Shown: positions 7,079 through 15,593, counted from the first letter of the stretch. The stretch is DNA of 38,133 bases from Inhella sp. (GCF_027532025.1 NZ_JAPZSY010000104.1:1-38133); one strand, 5' to 3'. Notes: generated from the sequence alone by a model not told the origin. Numbers and translations are program-made.

Positions 7079-7918
7079 TCAATGCCGGTAGGCCAGGCCC
7101 AGGTTCACGGCCCAGGTGGTCTTGCGCTGCACGAAGGGGGCGTCGGCCGCCGGCCCCAGCAGGTGCTGGGCACCGGTGCCGCCAAACAGCACCCACTGCT
7201 GCTCGTTCCCAAAAGCGCGCTGCCAGCCCAAGTTGACGCCCAAGTTGCGCAGGCCCGAACCGGGGTCGTACGGGGTGAAGCGCCGGGCGCCGGCGGGCAC
7301 GCCGAAGTAGCTGCGCATGTACTGGCGATCGCCCATGGCGAGATCGGCCCCCACGCTCCACTGGCCGCCCAATCCCTCCAACCAATCCGGCCGGGACAGT
7401 TGTTTGTACAAACCCAGCTGCGCCGTGGTGCCACCGTCGCGCCCCAGCAGGTCGGGCACGATGCTGAGCGACCACGATGCGTTGTCGGGCAAAGCGTGAG
7501 AAAGCACGAGACGGCCGCGCAGGGTGCTGCGGATGCGCGGCAGGTCGTCAAGGCGGCCCGCGCTGTCGTCTTTGATGCGCCGGCCACGATCGATGCGCAA
7601 CCCGGCACGCAACCGCCAGCCACTGCGGTCGAGCAGATCGGTCGACGCGCCACCGGCATTGGTCTCTCCGATGAGGCCACCCGCGCCGGAGTTGCTGATG
7701 CGCAGCTTGCCCCAACGCAGGGCCACAAAGGGCCGAAGGCCCGTCGATCGCTCGTCTTGCCCCCAATACACCGGGCCATTCGCGCTGGTGAGACCCACGA
7801 CGTAGCGAACGTCGTCGAGCATGGCCGCCTCGTCGGCGGGCTTTCCGCGATCGGCCGCCTGGGCGGTGCCAAGCACTCCGGTCGCGGCCAAGCACACGGC
7901 AAAAAGTCTGATCGTCAT
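7079..7918 (-). CDS. MipA/OmpV family outer membrane protein
   Basis: A 279-residue protein with a clear signal peptide (MTIRLFAVCLAATGVLGTAQA, cleavage near residue 21). The rest alternates short hydrophobic and polar segments typical of a beta-barrel, with the family-like VYWGQDERSTGLRPFVALRWG, WSVGADLAMGDRQYMRSYFGV and the C-terminal AVNLGLAYRH. MipA of E. coli is described as a scaffold for murein enzymes, and OmpV-like proteins act as outer membrane channels; which applies here is unknown. The ATG at 7918 is chosen because the signal peptide begins there, though no good Shine-Dalgarno is visible. It lies 70 or 106 bases upstream of the esterase gene, depending on that gene's start, and may be co-transcribed with it. 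Confidence 0.82.
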   Translation of the reverse strand: MTIRLFAVCLAATGVLGTAQAADRGKPADEAAMLDDVRYVVGLTSANGPVYWGQDERSTGLRPFVALRWGKLRISNSGAGGLIGETNAGGASTDLLDRSGWRLRAGLRIDRGRRIKDDSAGRLDDLPRIRSTLRGRLVLSHALPDNASWSLSIVPDLLGRDGGTTAQLGLYKQLSRPDWLEGLGGQWSVGADLAMGDRQYMRSYFGVPAGARRFTPYDPGSGLRNLGVNLGWQRAFGNEQQWVLFGGTGAQHLLGPAADAPFVQRKTTWAVNLGLAYRH

Positions 7919-7970
7919 GCGCAGCAGGCTAGCTGCCGCACCTGAACCGTGGCTGAAGTGGGGCTGAGGC

Positions 7971-8930
7971 TCAAACCCCGAGACGGCGCAGGTTGGTGAG
8001 CATGTCGGCCACCATCTCGGGCAGGCCGAACTCGGCCTGCCAGCCCCAGTGCGCGCGGGCCACCGAGTCGTCGATGGAGCGCGGCCAGCTGGCGGCGATC
8101 TGCTGGCGGAAGTCGGGGGCGTAGTCGATCTCGAACGACGGGATGTGCTTGCGGATCTCGGCCGCAATCTCATCCGGCGTGAAGCTGCAGCCGGCCAAGT
8201 TGTAGCTGCCGCGCTCTTGGATGGACTCGCTCGGCGCGTGCATCAGCTCCAGCGTGGCTCGGATGGCGTCGGGCATGTGCATCATGGGCAGGCGCTGGTC
8301 GGCCTGCAGGAAGCAGGTGTAGCGGCCGGTCTTGAGCGCCTGGTGAAAGATGTCCACGGCGTAGTCGGTGGTGCCGCCGCCCGGCGGCGTCTTCCAGCTG
8401 ATGAGGCCGGGGTAGCGCAGGCTGCGCACGTCCACGCCATGCACGCGGTGGTACCAAGCGCACCAGCGCTCGCCGGCTTGCTTGCTGATGCCGTAGACGG
8501 TGGTGGGGTCCATCACCGTGCTTTGGGGCGTGTGGTCTTGCGGGGTGCTGGGGCCGAAGGCCGCGATGCTGCTGGGCCAAAACACGCGCTCCAGCTTGTG
8601 GGTGCGGGCCAGTTCCAGCACGTTGAGCAGGCCCTTCATGTTCAAGTCCCAGGCCCACTGCGGGTGCTTTTCGCCATTGGCGCTCAAGGCGGCGGCCAGC
8701 AGGTATATCTGCGTGATGTGGTGGCGCTCGACGATGGCGGTGAGCGCCGCGGTGTCGGTGCAGTCCAGCATCTCGTGGCGCAGCGCGGGCACGCGGCCTT
8801 GGGGGGCGATGTCGCTGGTGATGACGTTGGCATCGCCGTGGCGCGCGGCCAGGGCCACGGCCAGCTCGGTGCCGATCTGGCCGTTGGCGCCGACGATCAG
8901 GATGCGCGGTGCGGTAGCGGCGGTGCTCAT
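7971..8930 (-). CDS. tdh: L-threonine 3-dehydrogenase, short-chain (epimerase-like) type
   Basis: A 319-residue extended SDR enzyme. The NAD-binding glycine motif GANGQIG is at residues 14-20, and the catalytic Tyr146 and Lys150 lie in VYGISK, with SS at 120-121. It resembles the GalE-like threonine dehydrogenases rather than the zinc-dependent E. coli Tdh. The reaction oxidises L-threonine to 2-amino-3-ketobutyrate with NAD+. The assignment rests on family resemblance and on the directly upstream kbl, whose enzyme cleaves this unstable product; the two genes overlap by four bases (ATG 8930, TGA 8929-8927). Another epimerase-like activity is possible but much less likely in this context. Confidence 0.92.
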   Translation of the reverse strand: MSTAATAPRILIVGANGQIGTELAVALAARHGDANVITSDIAPQGRVPALRHEMLDCTDTAALTAIVERHHITQIYLLAAALSANGEKHPQWAWDLNMKGLLNVLELARTHKLERVFWPSSIAAFGPSTPQDHTPQSTVMDPTTVYGISKQAGERWCAWYHRVHGVDVRSLRYPGLISWKTPPGGGTTDYAVDIFHQALKTGRYTCFLQADQRLPMMHMPDAIRATLELMHAPSESIQERGSYNLAGCSFTPDEIAAEIRKHIPSFEIDYAPDFRQQIAASWPRSIDDSVARAHWGWQAEFGLPEMVADMLTNLRRLGV

Positions 8931-10129
8931 GCAATCACCCCCACTTCACGGCCGGCCTGGATGAAGGCAGCGAGTGCGCGTTCCAGCTGCTCGCGGCTGT
9001 GCGCGGCGCTGAGCTGCGTGCGAATGCGCGCCTGGCCCTTGGGCACCACGGGGTAGAAGAAGCCCACGGCGTACACGCCCAGTTCCAAGAGGCGCTGGCT
9101 CAAGCGCTGCGCCTTGACGGCGTCGTAGACCATCACCGGCACGATGGGGTGGCTGCCGGGCTTGATGTCGAAGCCGGCGGCGGTGAGGCCTTCGCGCCAA
9201 AAGCGGGTGTTCTCTTCCAGGCGGTCGCGCAGCTCGGTGCTGCTCTCCAGCAGGTCCAGCACGGCCAGTGAAGCGCCGACGATGGCCGGGGCCAGGGTGT
9301 TGCTGAACAGGTAGGGGCGCGAGCGCTGGCGCAGCAGCTCCACCACCTCTTTGCGGGCGGCCGTGAAGCCGCCGCTGGCGCCGCCCAGGGCTTTGCCGAA
9401 GGTGCCGGTGACGATGTCGATCTGGCCGAAAACGCCGCAGTGCTCGGGCGTGCCGCGGCCGGTCTTGCCCAAGAAGCCGCTGGCGTGGCACTCGTCGATG
9501 CCGAGCAGCGCGCCGTACTTGTCACAGAGTTCGCGGATCTCCTTCAGGCGGGCGATGGTGCCGTCCATGCTGAAGACGCCGTCGGTGAACACCAGCACGT
9601 GACGAGCACCCTTGGCACGGGCCTCTTGCAGTTGCTTCTCCAGGTCGGCCAGGTCGTTGTTGGCGTAGCGGTAGCGTTGGGCCTTGCACAGGCGGATGCC
9701 GTCGATGATGGACGCGTGGTTCAGCGCGTCGCTGACGATGGCGTCTTGCTCGCCCAGCAGGGGCTCGAACAGGCCGCCGTTGGCGTCGAAGGCCGCGGCG
9801 TAGAGGATGGCGTCCTCGCAGCCCACGAAGGCGGCAATGCGGCGCTCCAGCTCTTTGTGGATGTCTTGCGTGCCGCAGATGAAGCGCACCGACGACAGGC
9901 CGAAGCCGTGGGTGTCCAGCGCCTGGTGCGCGGCTTCCACGGCCTTGGGGTGGCTGGACAAGCCCAGGTAGTTGTTGGCGCACAGGTTGATCAGCTCGCG
10001 CCCGTCCGTCGTCTTCACCACCGCGCCTTGGGGCGTGGCCATGATGCGTTCGCGCTTCATCAAGCCGGCGGCTTCGATGTCTTTCAACTCGGCCTGAATG
10101 TGAGCGTAGAACGCGGCGGTGCTGGTCAT
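8927..10129 (-). CDS. kbl: Glycine C-acetyltransferase (2-amino-3-ketobutyrate CoA ligase)
   Basis: A 400-residue PLP enzyme of the alpha-oxoamine synthase family that splits 2-amino-3-ketobutyrate with CoA into glycine and acetyl-CoA. The family signatures [33 protein letters not shown] and [15 protein letters not shown] are all present; Lys246 in the last is the PLP-binding lysine. The ATG at 10129 has AGGAGAG just upstream; in-frame sequence beyond it runs through the operator region and is not used. It leads the kbl-tdh operon, is divergent from an XRE/cupin regulator, and the shared space carries repeated sites over its promoter. Confidence 0.97.
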   Translation of the reverse strand: MTSTAAFYAHIQAELKDIEAAGLMKRERIMATPQGAVVKTTDGRELINLCANNYLGLSSHPKAVEAAHQALDTHGFGLSSVRFICGTQDIHKELERRIAAFVGCEDAILYAAAFDANGGLFEPLLGEQDAIVSDALNHASIIDGIRLCKAQRYRYANNDLADLEKQLQEARAKGARHVLVFTDGVFSMDGTIARLKEIRELCDKYGALLGIDECHASGFLGKTGRGTPEHCGVFGQIDIVTGTFGKALGGASGGFTAARKEVVELLRQRSRPYLFSNTLAPAIVGASLAVLDLLESSTELRDRLEENTRFWREGLTAAGFDIKPGSHPIVPVMVYDAVKAQRLSQRLLELGVYAVGFFYPVVPKGQARIRTQLSAAHSREQLERALAAFIQAGREVGVIA

Positions 10130-10150
10130 GGAAGCTCTCCTGGCGCAGAA

Positions 10151-10199
10151 TGCACTAAATCGAACGGCGTTCACTATATCGAACGTCTGTGCACTAAAG
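10151..10199. promoter_or_regulatory. Three-unit direct repeat, probable operator of the XRE/cupin regulator
   Basis: In the 80-base gap between the divergent kbl and regulator starts, a repeated unit occurs three times: TGCACTAAATCGAACG (10151-10166), TTCACTATATCGAACG (10170-10185) and the half copy TGCACTAAAG (10190-10199). Spacing is 19 and 20 bases, about two helical turns, so bound proteins would sit on one DNA face. GAACG-G-CGTTC (10162-10172) is also a short palindrome. The sites cover the proposed kbl promoter. The neighbouring regulator is the obvious candidate to bind them; this is inference from position. Confidence 0.7.
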
Positions 10200-10202
10200 C
10201 AA
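10173..10202 (-). promoter_or_regulatory. Probable sigma70 promoter of kbl-tdh
   Basis: Read on the minus strand, TTGCTT (10202-10197) and TATAGT (10178-10173) are separated by 18 bases and point toward kbl. Transcription would start near 10166, leaving a leader of about 37 bases with AGGAGAG before the ATG at 10129. Two of the repeat units overlap the -35 and -10, which fits repression by the divergent regulator. Confidence 0.55.
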
Positions 10203-10209
10203 GCTTTTG

Positions 10210-10782
10210 ATGAGCGACACCGATCTTGCCCAACCGCCCCAAGTCGGGGAAGCCCTGGCGCAGTTGCGCGCGCAGCGGCAGCTCACGCTGGACGAACTGA
10301 GCCGCCGCGCGGGGGTCTCCAAGTCCATGCTGTCGCAGATCGAGCGCGGCCAGGCCAACCCCACGGTGGCCGTGGTGTGGCGCTTGGCGCAGGCGCTGGG
10401 CGTGGAGCTGAGCACGCTGTTGGAAGGCGCTAAACCGAACGAGCGCGGCATCGAGCACGTGGCCGCCCACGCCACGCCGGGCTTGAACAGCCCCGACGGC
10501 TTGGCGCAGCTGCGCATCCTGGGACCGATCGAGCTGGCCGGTCAGTTCGAGTGGTACGAGCTGACGGTGCAGCCCGGGGGAGTGCTGGCCTCGCAGGCGC
10601 ACGAGCCGGGCTCGCGCGAGCACCTGAGCGTGATGAGCGGCGAGCTGCGCGTGACGGCGGGCGAACACCGGCAGACCGTGGCCGTGGGCGAAACCGCCCG
10701 CTACGCCGTGGACCAGACGCACGCCATCGCCAACGCCAGCCGCGAACCGGCCGTGGCGCTGCTGGTGGTCATGCACCCCTGA
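10210..10782 (+). CDS. XRE-family transcriptional regulator with C-terminal cupin domain
   Basis: A 190-residue regulator. Residues 13-67 form an XRE helix-turn-helix ([36 protein letters not shown] in outline), and about 95-190 form a cupin-type sensor domain with [24 protein letters not shown]. Proteins of this layout commonly regulate a small adjacent catabolic operon in response to an amino acid or related ligand. Divergence from kbl-tdh and the repeated sites between them suggest control of threonine catabolism, with threonine or a product as a plausible ligand; that part is inference. The ATG at 10210 is used; a TTG one codon upstream is an alternative. It ends four bases from the convergent yihY-family gene. 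Confidence 0.9.
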   Translation: MSDTDLAQPPQVGEALAQLRAQRQLTLDELSRRAGVSKSMLSQIERGQANPTVAVVWRLAQALGVELSTLLEGAKPNERGIEHVAAHATPGLNSPDGLAQLRILGPIELAGQFEWYELTVQPGGVLASQAHEPGSREHLSVMSGELRVTAGEHRQTVAVGETARYAVDQTHAIANASREPAVALLVVMHP

Positions 10783-10786
10783 ACGG

Positions 10787-12031
10787 CTAGAGCAAATCGG
10801 CCAGCGGCCGGTTCTCCCACTGCGACTGCAGCCACAGACGCGCCAATTCGCGGCTGCGCGGGGCCAGGCAGCGCTGGATCAGCGGGGCCGCCAGGGTCTC
10901 CGTGGGGTTGCGCAACAGCACCAAGCGCTGCGCTCCACTCTCTTCCAGGCGGCCCACCCAGTCCAGCGCCTGCAAGCCTTCGAGGACGGGCGCCAACTGC
11001 AGCGGGTCCACCCGCAGTTGCTGAGCCAGCGCCAGTGCCGTGGCCCCGGCGGCGCCGCGCCGCTGGCGGGCCCACAACTCGCGCACCACGCCCAACGAAA
11101 GGCCAAACTCCATGCCCGGCCCAGGGGCGCGTTGGATCAAGCCCTGCAGCAGCCCAGGCGCATTGGCCGCCAACAAAGCGCCCAGCAACACGATCACCCA
11201 GCCCAAGTAAATCCAAATCAGGAAGATGGGCAGTGTGGCGAAAGCGCCGTACAAGGTGGCATAGGTGGGCACGCGCTGCAGCCACCAGGCCAAGCCCAGC
11301 TTCGCCAAAGTCAGCCCAGCCGCCACGAACAGCGCGCCCAACAAGGCATGACGCCAACGCACGTGGGTGTTGGGCATGAAGTGGAACAAGCCCGCCACCG
11401 AGGCTGTCAGCACCATGAACTGCACCGCGTCCAAGAAGGTTTCCAGACCACCCGGCAGCTGCGCCACCAAGCCGCGGTTGGCGGACACGGCATAGCTCGT
11501 CAAGGCCAGGCTGCCGCCAAGCAGCAGAGGGCCCAGCGTCAACATGGCCCAAAACACGAGCACCCGTTGGGCCAGCGGACGGGGCCGCTTGACGCGCCAG
11601 ATGGCGTTGAGCGTGCGGTCGATGGTCAGCATCAAGGCCAAGGCCGTCACGCCCAACAGCGCGGCCCCGGCCGTGCCCAAGCCTCGCGCTTTGCCGGCGA
11701 ACTGCGTGACCCAGCGCAACACCGGCTTGGCGATGTCCTCGGGAATCAAAGTGGCCAGGAAGTACTGCTCCAAAGCCCGCTGAAAACTGGCGAACACCGG
11801 AAACAGGGTGAACAAGGCAAACACCATCACCATCAGGGGCACCAGGGCGATCAGGGTGGTGAAGGTCAGGCTGCCGGCGGTTTCGCCCAAGCGCAGTTCG
11901 TCAAAGCGGCTTCGCAGCCCCGCCAGCGAGTGCCGCCAAGGCCAGCGCTGCAGGCCGCGCGCCGAACCCAACACCAGGCGCAAGGCGGGGTAACGCCGCA
12001 GGGTGGCCAATCGAAAGTGCATGAGCGCCAT
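10787..12031 (-). CDS. YihY/BrkB family inner membrane protein
   Basis: A protein of 414 residues (411 if the ATG at 12022 is used). About six hydrophobic spans occupy the first 290 residues, including SLTFTTLIALVPLMVMVFALF, TAGAALLGVTALALML and the family-typical RVPTYATLYGAFATLPIFLIWIYLGW. The remaining soluble C-terminal tail (about 120 residues) resembles a winged-helix segment, as in proteobacterial YihY proteins. The family was once called ribonuclease BN by mistake; its real role is unsettled, with transport or envelope integrity proposed. The start is uncertain because neither ATG has a good ribosome site. It is divergent from the DUF2069 gene across only 27 bases. Confidence 0.9.
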   Translation of the reverse strand: MALMHFRLATLRRYPALRLVLGSARGLQRWPWRHSLAGLRSRFDELRLGETAGSLTFTTLIALVPLMVMVFALFTLFPVFASFQRALEQYFLATLIPEDIAKPVLRWVTQFAGKARGLGTAGAALLGVTALALMLTIDRTLNAIWRVKRPRPLAQRVLVFWAMLTLGPLLLGGSLALTSYAVSANRGLVAQLPGGLETFLDAVQFMVLTASVAGLFHFMPNTHVRWRHALLGALFVAAGLTLAKLGLAWWLQRVPTYATLYGAFATLPIFLIWIYLGWVIVLLGALLAANAPGLLQGLIQRAPGPGMEFGLSLGVVRELWARQRRGAAGATALALAQQLRVDPLQLAPVLEGLQALDWVGRLEESGAQRLVLLRNPTETLAAPLIQRCLAPRSRELARLWLQSQWENRPLADLL

Positions 12032-12058
12032 TGTGGCGGCGCGCCGACAATCGCCCGC

Positions 12059-12478
12059 ATGCCTCGAACCCCTGCCCCACCCTTGATGCCCACCAGCCGA
12101 ACCGAGCCCACGCCTTCGGAGCGCTTCAGCCGCGGCGCGGCCGTGGTCAGCACCGCCGCGCTGTTGCTGTTGAGCTTGGTCTGGGAGCTGGGCCTGGGCT
12201 TCCACTGGGGTTGGGCGCTGGCCAAGGCCCTGCCCTGCCTGGCGGCCTTGCCCGGCCTTTGGCGCTACCGGATGTACACCTACCGTTGGGTGTCGCTGCT
12301 GGTGTGGGCCTATGCGACCGACGGCTTGGTGCATGCGACCAGCAGCGCTGGCGCCGCGCAGGCCCTGGGCATGGTGGAGGTTGCCCTGGCCCTGGCCCTG
12401 TTCGTGGCGGTGACGCTGCACATCCGCCAGCGATTGGCCGCAGCGCGGGCGGCCCAGGCCCAGGCCCAGGCCGCATGA
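12059..12478 (+). CDS. DUF2069 small membrane protein
   Basis: A 139-residue integral membrane protein with four predicted hydrophobic helices: about residues 27-43 (VVSTAALLLLSLVWELGL), 51-65, 75-90 and 100-118 (LGMVEVALALALFVAVTL). This size and layout fit DUF2069. No function is known to me. The C-terminus ends in an Ala-Gln repeat encoded by a hexanucleotide tandem repeat (12451-12472). The stop overlaps the start of the FAD-linked oxidase by four bases, so the pair is probably co-translated. In some relatives I recall a wrbA gene between the YihY gene and DUF2069; it is absent here. Confidence 0.8.
   Translation: MPRTPAPPLMPTSRTEPTPSERFSRGAAVVSTAALLLLSLVWELGLGFHWGWALAKALPCLAALPGLWRYRMYTYRWVSLLVWAYATDGLVHATSSAGAAQALGMVEVALALALFVAVTLHIRQRLAAARAAQAQAQAA
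12451..12472 (+). repeat. Hexanucleotide tandem repeat GGCCCA, about 3.7 copies
   Basis: The unit GGCCCA is repeated without mismatch just before the DUF2069 stop codon and encodes the Ala-Gln tail. Gain or loss of one unit would keep the frame and change the tail by two residues. It lies two bases from the ATG of the next gene. Confidence 0.85.
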
Positions 12479-13935
12479 GCCTGAACGTGCTGGACGCGCT
12501 GCGCCGTCGCTTTGGCGACGCCCAGGTGCTGCAGGGCGCTGAGGCCGCCCCTTTCGAACACGACTGGCGGGGCCAATTCCCTGGGCGAGCCTTGGCCGTG
12601 CTGCGCCCGCGCGACGTGGCCGAGGTGCAAGCCATGCTGCGCGCTGCGGCGGCATTCGCGCTCTCCGTGGTCCCGCAGGGCGGCAACACCGGCTTGGTCG
12701 GTGGTTCCACGCCCGACGACAGCGGGCAACAGCTCGTGCTCTCGCTGCGCCGCTTGAACCGCGTGCGGGCCCTCAGCCGCGACAACCTAAGCCTGACGGC
12801 GGAGGCCGGCTGCGTGCTGGCCGACCTGCAGGCCGCCGCCGCCGCGCAAGGCCTGCTGTTGCCCCTGAGTTTGGCTGCCGAAGGCAGTTGCACGCTGGGC
12901 GGCAACCTGGCCACCAACGCGGGCGGTACCCAAGTGCTGCGCTGGGGCAACGCGCGCGATTTGTGCCTGGGGCTGGAAGTCGTCACCGCCGACGGGCAGG
13001 TTTGGAGCGACTTGGATGGCCTTCGCAAAGATCACCGGGGCTTCAACTTGCGCGACCTCTTCATCGGCAGCGAGGGCTGCCTGGGCGTGATCACCGCCGG
13101 CGTGATGAAGCTGGCCCCGAAGCCGCGCAGCCGCCTGGCGGCGTGGATCACCTTGCGCACCTTGTCGGACGCCATGGCCGTGCTGGCGCAAGCGCGAGAA
13201 GCCTTCGCCGAGGGGTTGAGCGGCTTTGAGGCCATGGGGGCCGAGGTGCAGGCACTGTGGGACGCCCCGCCGCTGCCGACAGCGCCTTGGGCGGTGTTGT
13301 TGGAGCTCAGCAGCGCCGATCCCGAGGATGTGTCTCGGGCGCGTCTCGAAGCTTTTTTGGGCGAGGAGTTGCAGGCGGGTCGCTTGCAGAACGCGGTGCT
13401 GTCCCAGTCCCAGGCGCAGTTCGAGGCGCTGTGGGCGCTGCGCGAGGCCATCCCCGAGGCGCAAACCCGCGCTGGTGGCAACCTCAAGCACGACATCAGC
13501 CTGCCGCTGTCCGCCCTGCCCGCCTTTTGCGAGTCCGCGGCCCAGCAACTGCAAACCCTGTGCCCCGGCCTGCGACCCATGGTGTTCGGCCACTTGGGCG
13601 ACGGCAACCTCCACTACAACGTGGCGCCCCCATCCGGTGTGACCTTGGCGGCATTCCGCCAGCAGCACGGCGACGCCATCACGCAAATCGTGTTCGACGC
13701 CGTGGCCGCCCACGGCGGCAGCTTCAGTGCCGAGCACGGCATCGGCCGCTTGCGGCGGGAAGAACTCGGCCGCCGCCTTGACCCCGTGGCGCTGGGCCTG
13801 ATGCGCCAAATCAAGCAAGCCCTCGACCCCGCCAACCGCCTCAACCCAGGCCGTGTCTTGCCGGCTGAGCAGCCCCGCGCCGGGGCGACTGCTCAGCCCA
13901 CAAACGCTGGGGACGATCAGCGGTATTGCTGCTGA
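12475..13935 (+). CDS. FAD-linked oxidase, D-2-hydroxyacid dehydrogenase (GlcD/D2HGDH-like)
   Basis: A 486-residue flavoprotein. An FAD-binding PCMH domain covers about residues 35-215 with PQGGNTGLVGGS (68-78) and GGNLATNAGG (142-151). The FAD-oxidase C-terminal domain has the metal-site motif GHLGDGNLHYN (from about 371) and the ending EHGIGRLRREEL (from about 420). Members oxidise D-2-hydroxy acids such as D-lactate, glycolate or D-2-hydroxyglutarate, passing electrons to quinone or another carrier; the substrate cannot be fixed from sequence alone. The ATG at 12475 is fixed by a four-base overlap with DUF2069. The last residues after NPGRVLP look like an unconserved tail whose codons overlap the convergent serine hydrolase gene by 19 bases. 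Confidence 0.9.
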   Translation: MSLNVLDALRRRFGDAQVLQGAEAAPFEHDWRGQFPGRALAVLRPRDVAEVQAMLRAAAAFALSVVPQGGNTGLVGGSTPDDSGQQLVLSLRRLNRVRALSRDNLSLTAEAGCVLADLQAAAAAQGLLLPLSLAAEGSCTLGGNLATNAGGTQVLRWGNARDLCLGLEVVTADGQVWSDLDGLRKDHRGFNLRDLFIGSEGCLGVITAGVMKLAPKPRSRLAAWITLRTLSDAMAVLAQAREAFAEGLSGFEAMGAEVQALWDAPPLPTAPWAVLLELSSADPEDVSRARLEAFLGEELQAGRLQNAVLSQSQAQFEALWALREAIPEAQTRAGGNLKHDISLPLSALPAFCESAAQQLQTLCPGLRPMVFGHLGDGNLHYNVAPPSGVTLAAFRQQHGDAITQIVFDAVAAHGGSFSAEHGIGRLRREELGRRLDPVALGLMRQIKQALDPANRLNPGRVLPAEQPRAGATAQPTNAGDDQRYCC

Positions 13936-15461
13936 ACGCTGGCGAACACCGCGTTCTCGATGCGGTCCAGCTCGCTGCCGCTGGGGTAGTCGTTCATGGT
14001 GAGCGCCACAGCCGCGTCGTACGCCGGCACGTAGTACGCCAGATTCTTGTAGTTCAGCAGCGTGCCGGTGTGGCCGAAGTAGCGCACGCCGGTGGCGTTG
14101 TCGGTGAAGCGGATGGTGCCCAGCCCGTAGTTCGAATTGCGCACCGAAGGCCCACGCAAGTCGGCCAACGACGAGGCCGTCAGGAAACCGTTCTTGTGCA
14201 CCGCCCGCAAAAACTTGACGGCATCGCCGGGGCTGGCCGCCAGAGCGCCGTCGGCGCGCACGCTGGTGGTGGAGTAGGCGTACGCCCGCGAGCTTTCCAC
14301 CAAACCGGGCAAACGGTTGGTGGGGCTGCTGCTCACGTCCAGCACGCTGTAATTCAGATTCATGGGCACGATCAACCAATCGCGGTAGGCCCGCTCGATG
14401 GGCACGCCCAAGACCTTCTGGATGAGCATGCCCAAGATGTAGTACCCGCCATTGGAGTAGCTGTAGGCATTGCCCGGGTAGATGCTGGGGCCCACTTCAT
14501 TGATGTAGCCCACGATGTCGTTGTCCGAGTAGAAGCGCCAGCTGTTGGTCGAGTTGAGAAAGCTCGGGCTCAGGTCCAGGTAATTGCCGACGCCGGCCGA
14601 GTGGTTCATCAACATGCGCACCGTCATGTTGGACTGGTAGGCCAGCCCGGGCACAGTGAGGTACTGGTTCAAGGGGCGGTCGATGTCGATCCGACCGGCC
14701 TCCTGCATCTTCAGCAGCAGCACCGCCGTCCAGTGCTTGGTGAAGCTCGCCCAGCGGTACTGCGCCGTGCGCGGGTCCACCGTGTTGCCGGCGTAACTAC
14801 CCACGGTGGCATACACCTCGCCCTGATCGGCCGTGGACACCGCCACCGACACCGTGGGCAGCCCTGAGCCCTTCCAAGCGGCCAGCAGGTTGTTCTGCAA
14901 GCGGTGCGCGAACGAAGCCTTCCAGTAGAAGCTCGCCCCCCACCGGGTGGAGTAACAAGCATTGCCGCCCCCCAGCGCCACGCAACGAGAGATCACGTCG
15001 TTGAAGTACACCGAGTAGACGTTGCGTGTGGAGCCCACCGTCTCCACGCACTTGCCATCCAGCGCGTTGTCCACCACCGCACCAGCCGGGCAGGCACCAT
15101 TGCCCCGCAATGACCGAGCCAGGCCCCGGCTCCAACGCGGCAAGAACAAGGTGGCCGGCCCCACGTTGTACGCCGTGGTGGCCGTGCAGGCCGAGCCAGC
15201 GCCCGAGTTGATGCAGGCCGTGGTCATGGCCTGGGTGAAGGGGCCGTAGGCGTTGTTGGCATCGGCACAAAAGCCCAGTGCGGCGTCCCAACTCGCGCCG
15301 CTGGGGCAATAAGCCACAACGACGGGGGCGGGCTTCAGCGCCAAGGCTCGCGCAGTGGGGGCCGACTCGATGGAGGCGGTGGGTTCGGGCTCAACACCAC
15401 CGCCGCAAGCGGTCAGCAACAGGAGAGGAAACAGGCGAAGCAGCAAACTGGCTCGGTTCAT
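13917..15461 (-). CDS. Lipoprotein serine hydrolase (beta-lactamase/PBP4*-like) with a duplicated Cys-rich N-terminal domain
   Basis: A 514-residue exported protein. The signal peptide ends in a lipobox (LLTAC, Cys19), so it is probably a lipoprotein. Residues 200-510 form a class-C-beta-lactamase-like domain with Ser239-x-x-Lys242 (SFTK), Tyr335-Ser-Asn337 and His464-Thr-Gly466. Such domains act as esterases, D,D-peptidases or amidases; the substrate is open. Residues 52-181 hold two related copies of a roughly 60-residue unit, each with four cysteines (52, 65, 83, 92 and 124, 138, 160, 169) and the shared start C-P-x-G-A-x-x-D-x-A-L. The ATG at 15461 is chosen from the signal peptide; an upstream GTG at 15470 would add three residues. 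It lies downstream of another exported protein gene, separated by 132 bases with two hairpins. Confidence 0.88.
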   Translation of the reverse strand: MNRASLLLRLFPLLLLTACGGGVEPEPTASIESAPTARALALKPAPVVVAYCPSGASWDAALGFCADANNAYGPFTQAMTTACINSGAGSACTATTAYNVGPATLFLPRWSRGLARSLRGNGACPAGAVVDNALDGKCVETVGSTRNVYSVYFNDVISRCVALGGGNACYSTRWGASFYWKASFAHRLQNNLLAAWKGSGLPTVSVAVSTADQGEVYATVGSYAGNTVDPRTAQYRWASFTKHWTAVLLLKMQEAGRIDIDRPLNQYLTVPGLAYQSNMTVRMLMNHSAGVGNYLDLSPSFLNSTNSWRFYSDNDIVGYINEVGPSIYPGNAYSYSNGGYYILGMLIQKVLGVPIERAYRDWLIVPMNLNYSVLDVSSSPTNRLPGLVESSRAYAYSTTSVRADGALAASPGDAVKFLRAVHKNGFLTASSLADLRGPSVRNSNYGLGTIRFTDNATGVRYFGHTGTLLNYKNLAYYVPAYDAAVALTMNDYPSGSELDRIENAVFASVQQQYR

Positions 15462-15524
15462 GGCATGCACTCCGGTGGGGTGCGCGGCACGGGTCCGCGC
15501 GGTGACAGAGACAACAGGGACCGA

Positions 15525-15543
15525 AGGGGGAGCGAAGCCCCCT
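15525..15543. terminator. GC-rich hairpin downstream of the Ig-repeat gene
   Basis: AGGGGG (15525-15530) pairs with CCCCCT (15538-15543) around a seven-base loop. It is in the 132-base space between the Ig-repeat gene and the lipoprotein hydrolase gene and has no T-run, so it may act as an attenuator, an mRNA stabiliser or nothing. Confidence 0.35.
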
Positions 15544-15561
15544 CCTGACCGCCGGGCGAGA

Positions 15562-15575
15562 CCCCGACAGCGGGG
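15562..15575. terminator. Short hairpin after the stop of the Ig-repeat gene
   Basis: CCCCG (15562-15566) and CGGGG (15571-15575) form a perfect 5-bp stem with a four-base loop, 18 bases beyond the stop codon that begins at 15596 on the minus strand. No T-run follows. Together with the hairpin at 15525-15543 it may reduce read-through into the lipoprotein gene. Confidence 0.35.
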
Positions 15576-15593
15576 CCTTCGCTGCACCCGGCA

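Noticed and set aside
7919-7970. Terminator between tdh and the MipA-like gene
   Set aside because: An imperfect stem (GCAGC/GCTGC) exists close to the MipA start, but it is short, bulged and lacks a T-run, so I do not call it.
12032-12655. Longer start for the YihY-family protein
   Set aside because: The extension overlaps the DUF2069 and oxidase genes and shows no conserved sequence before MALMHF.
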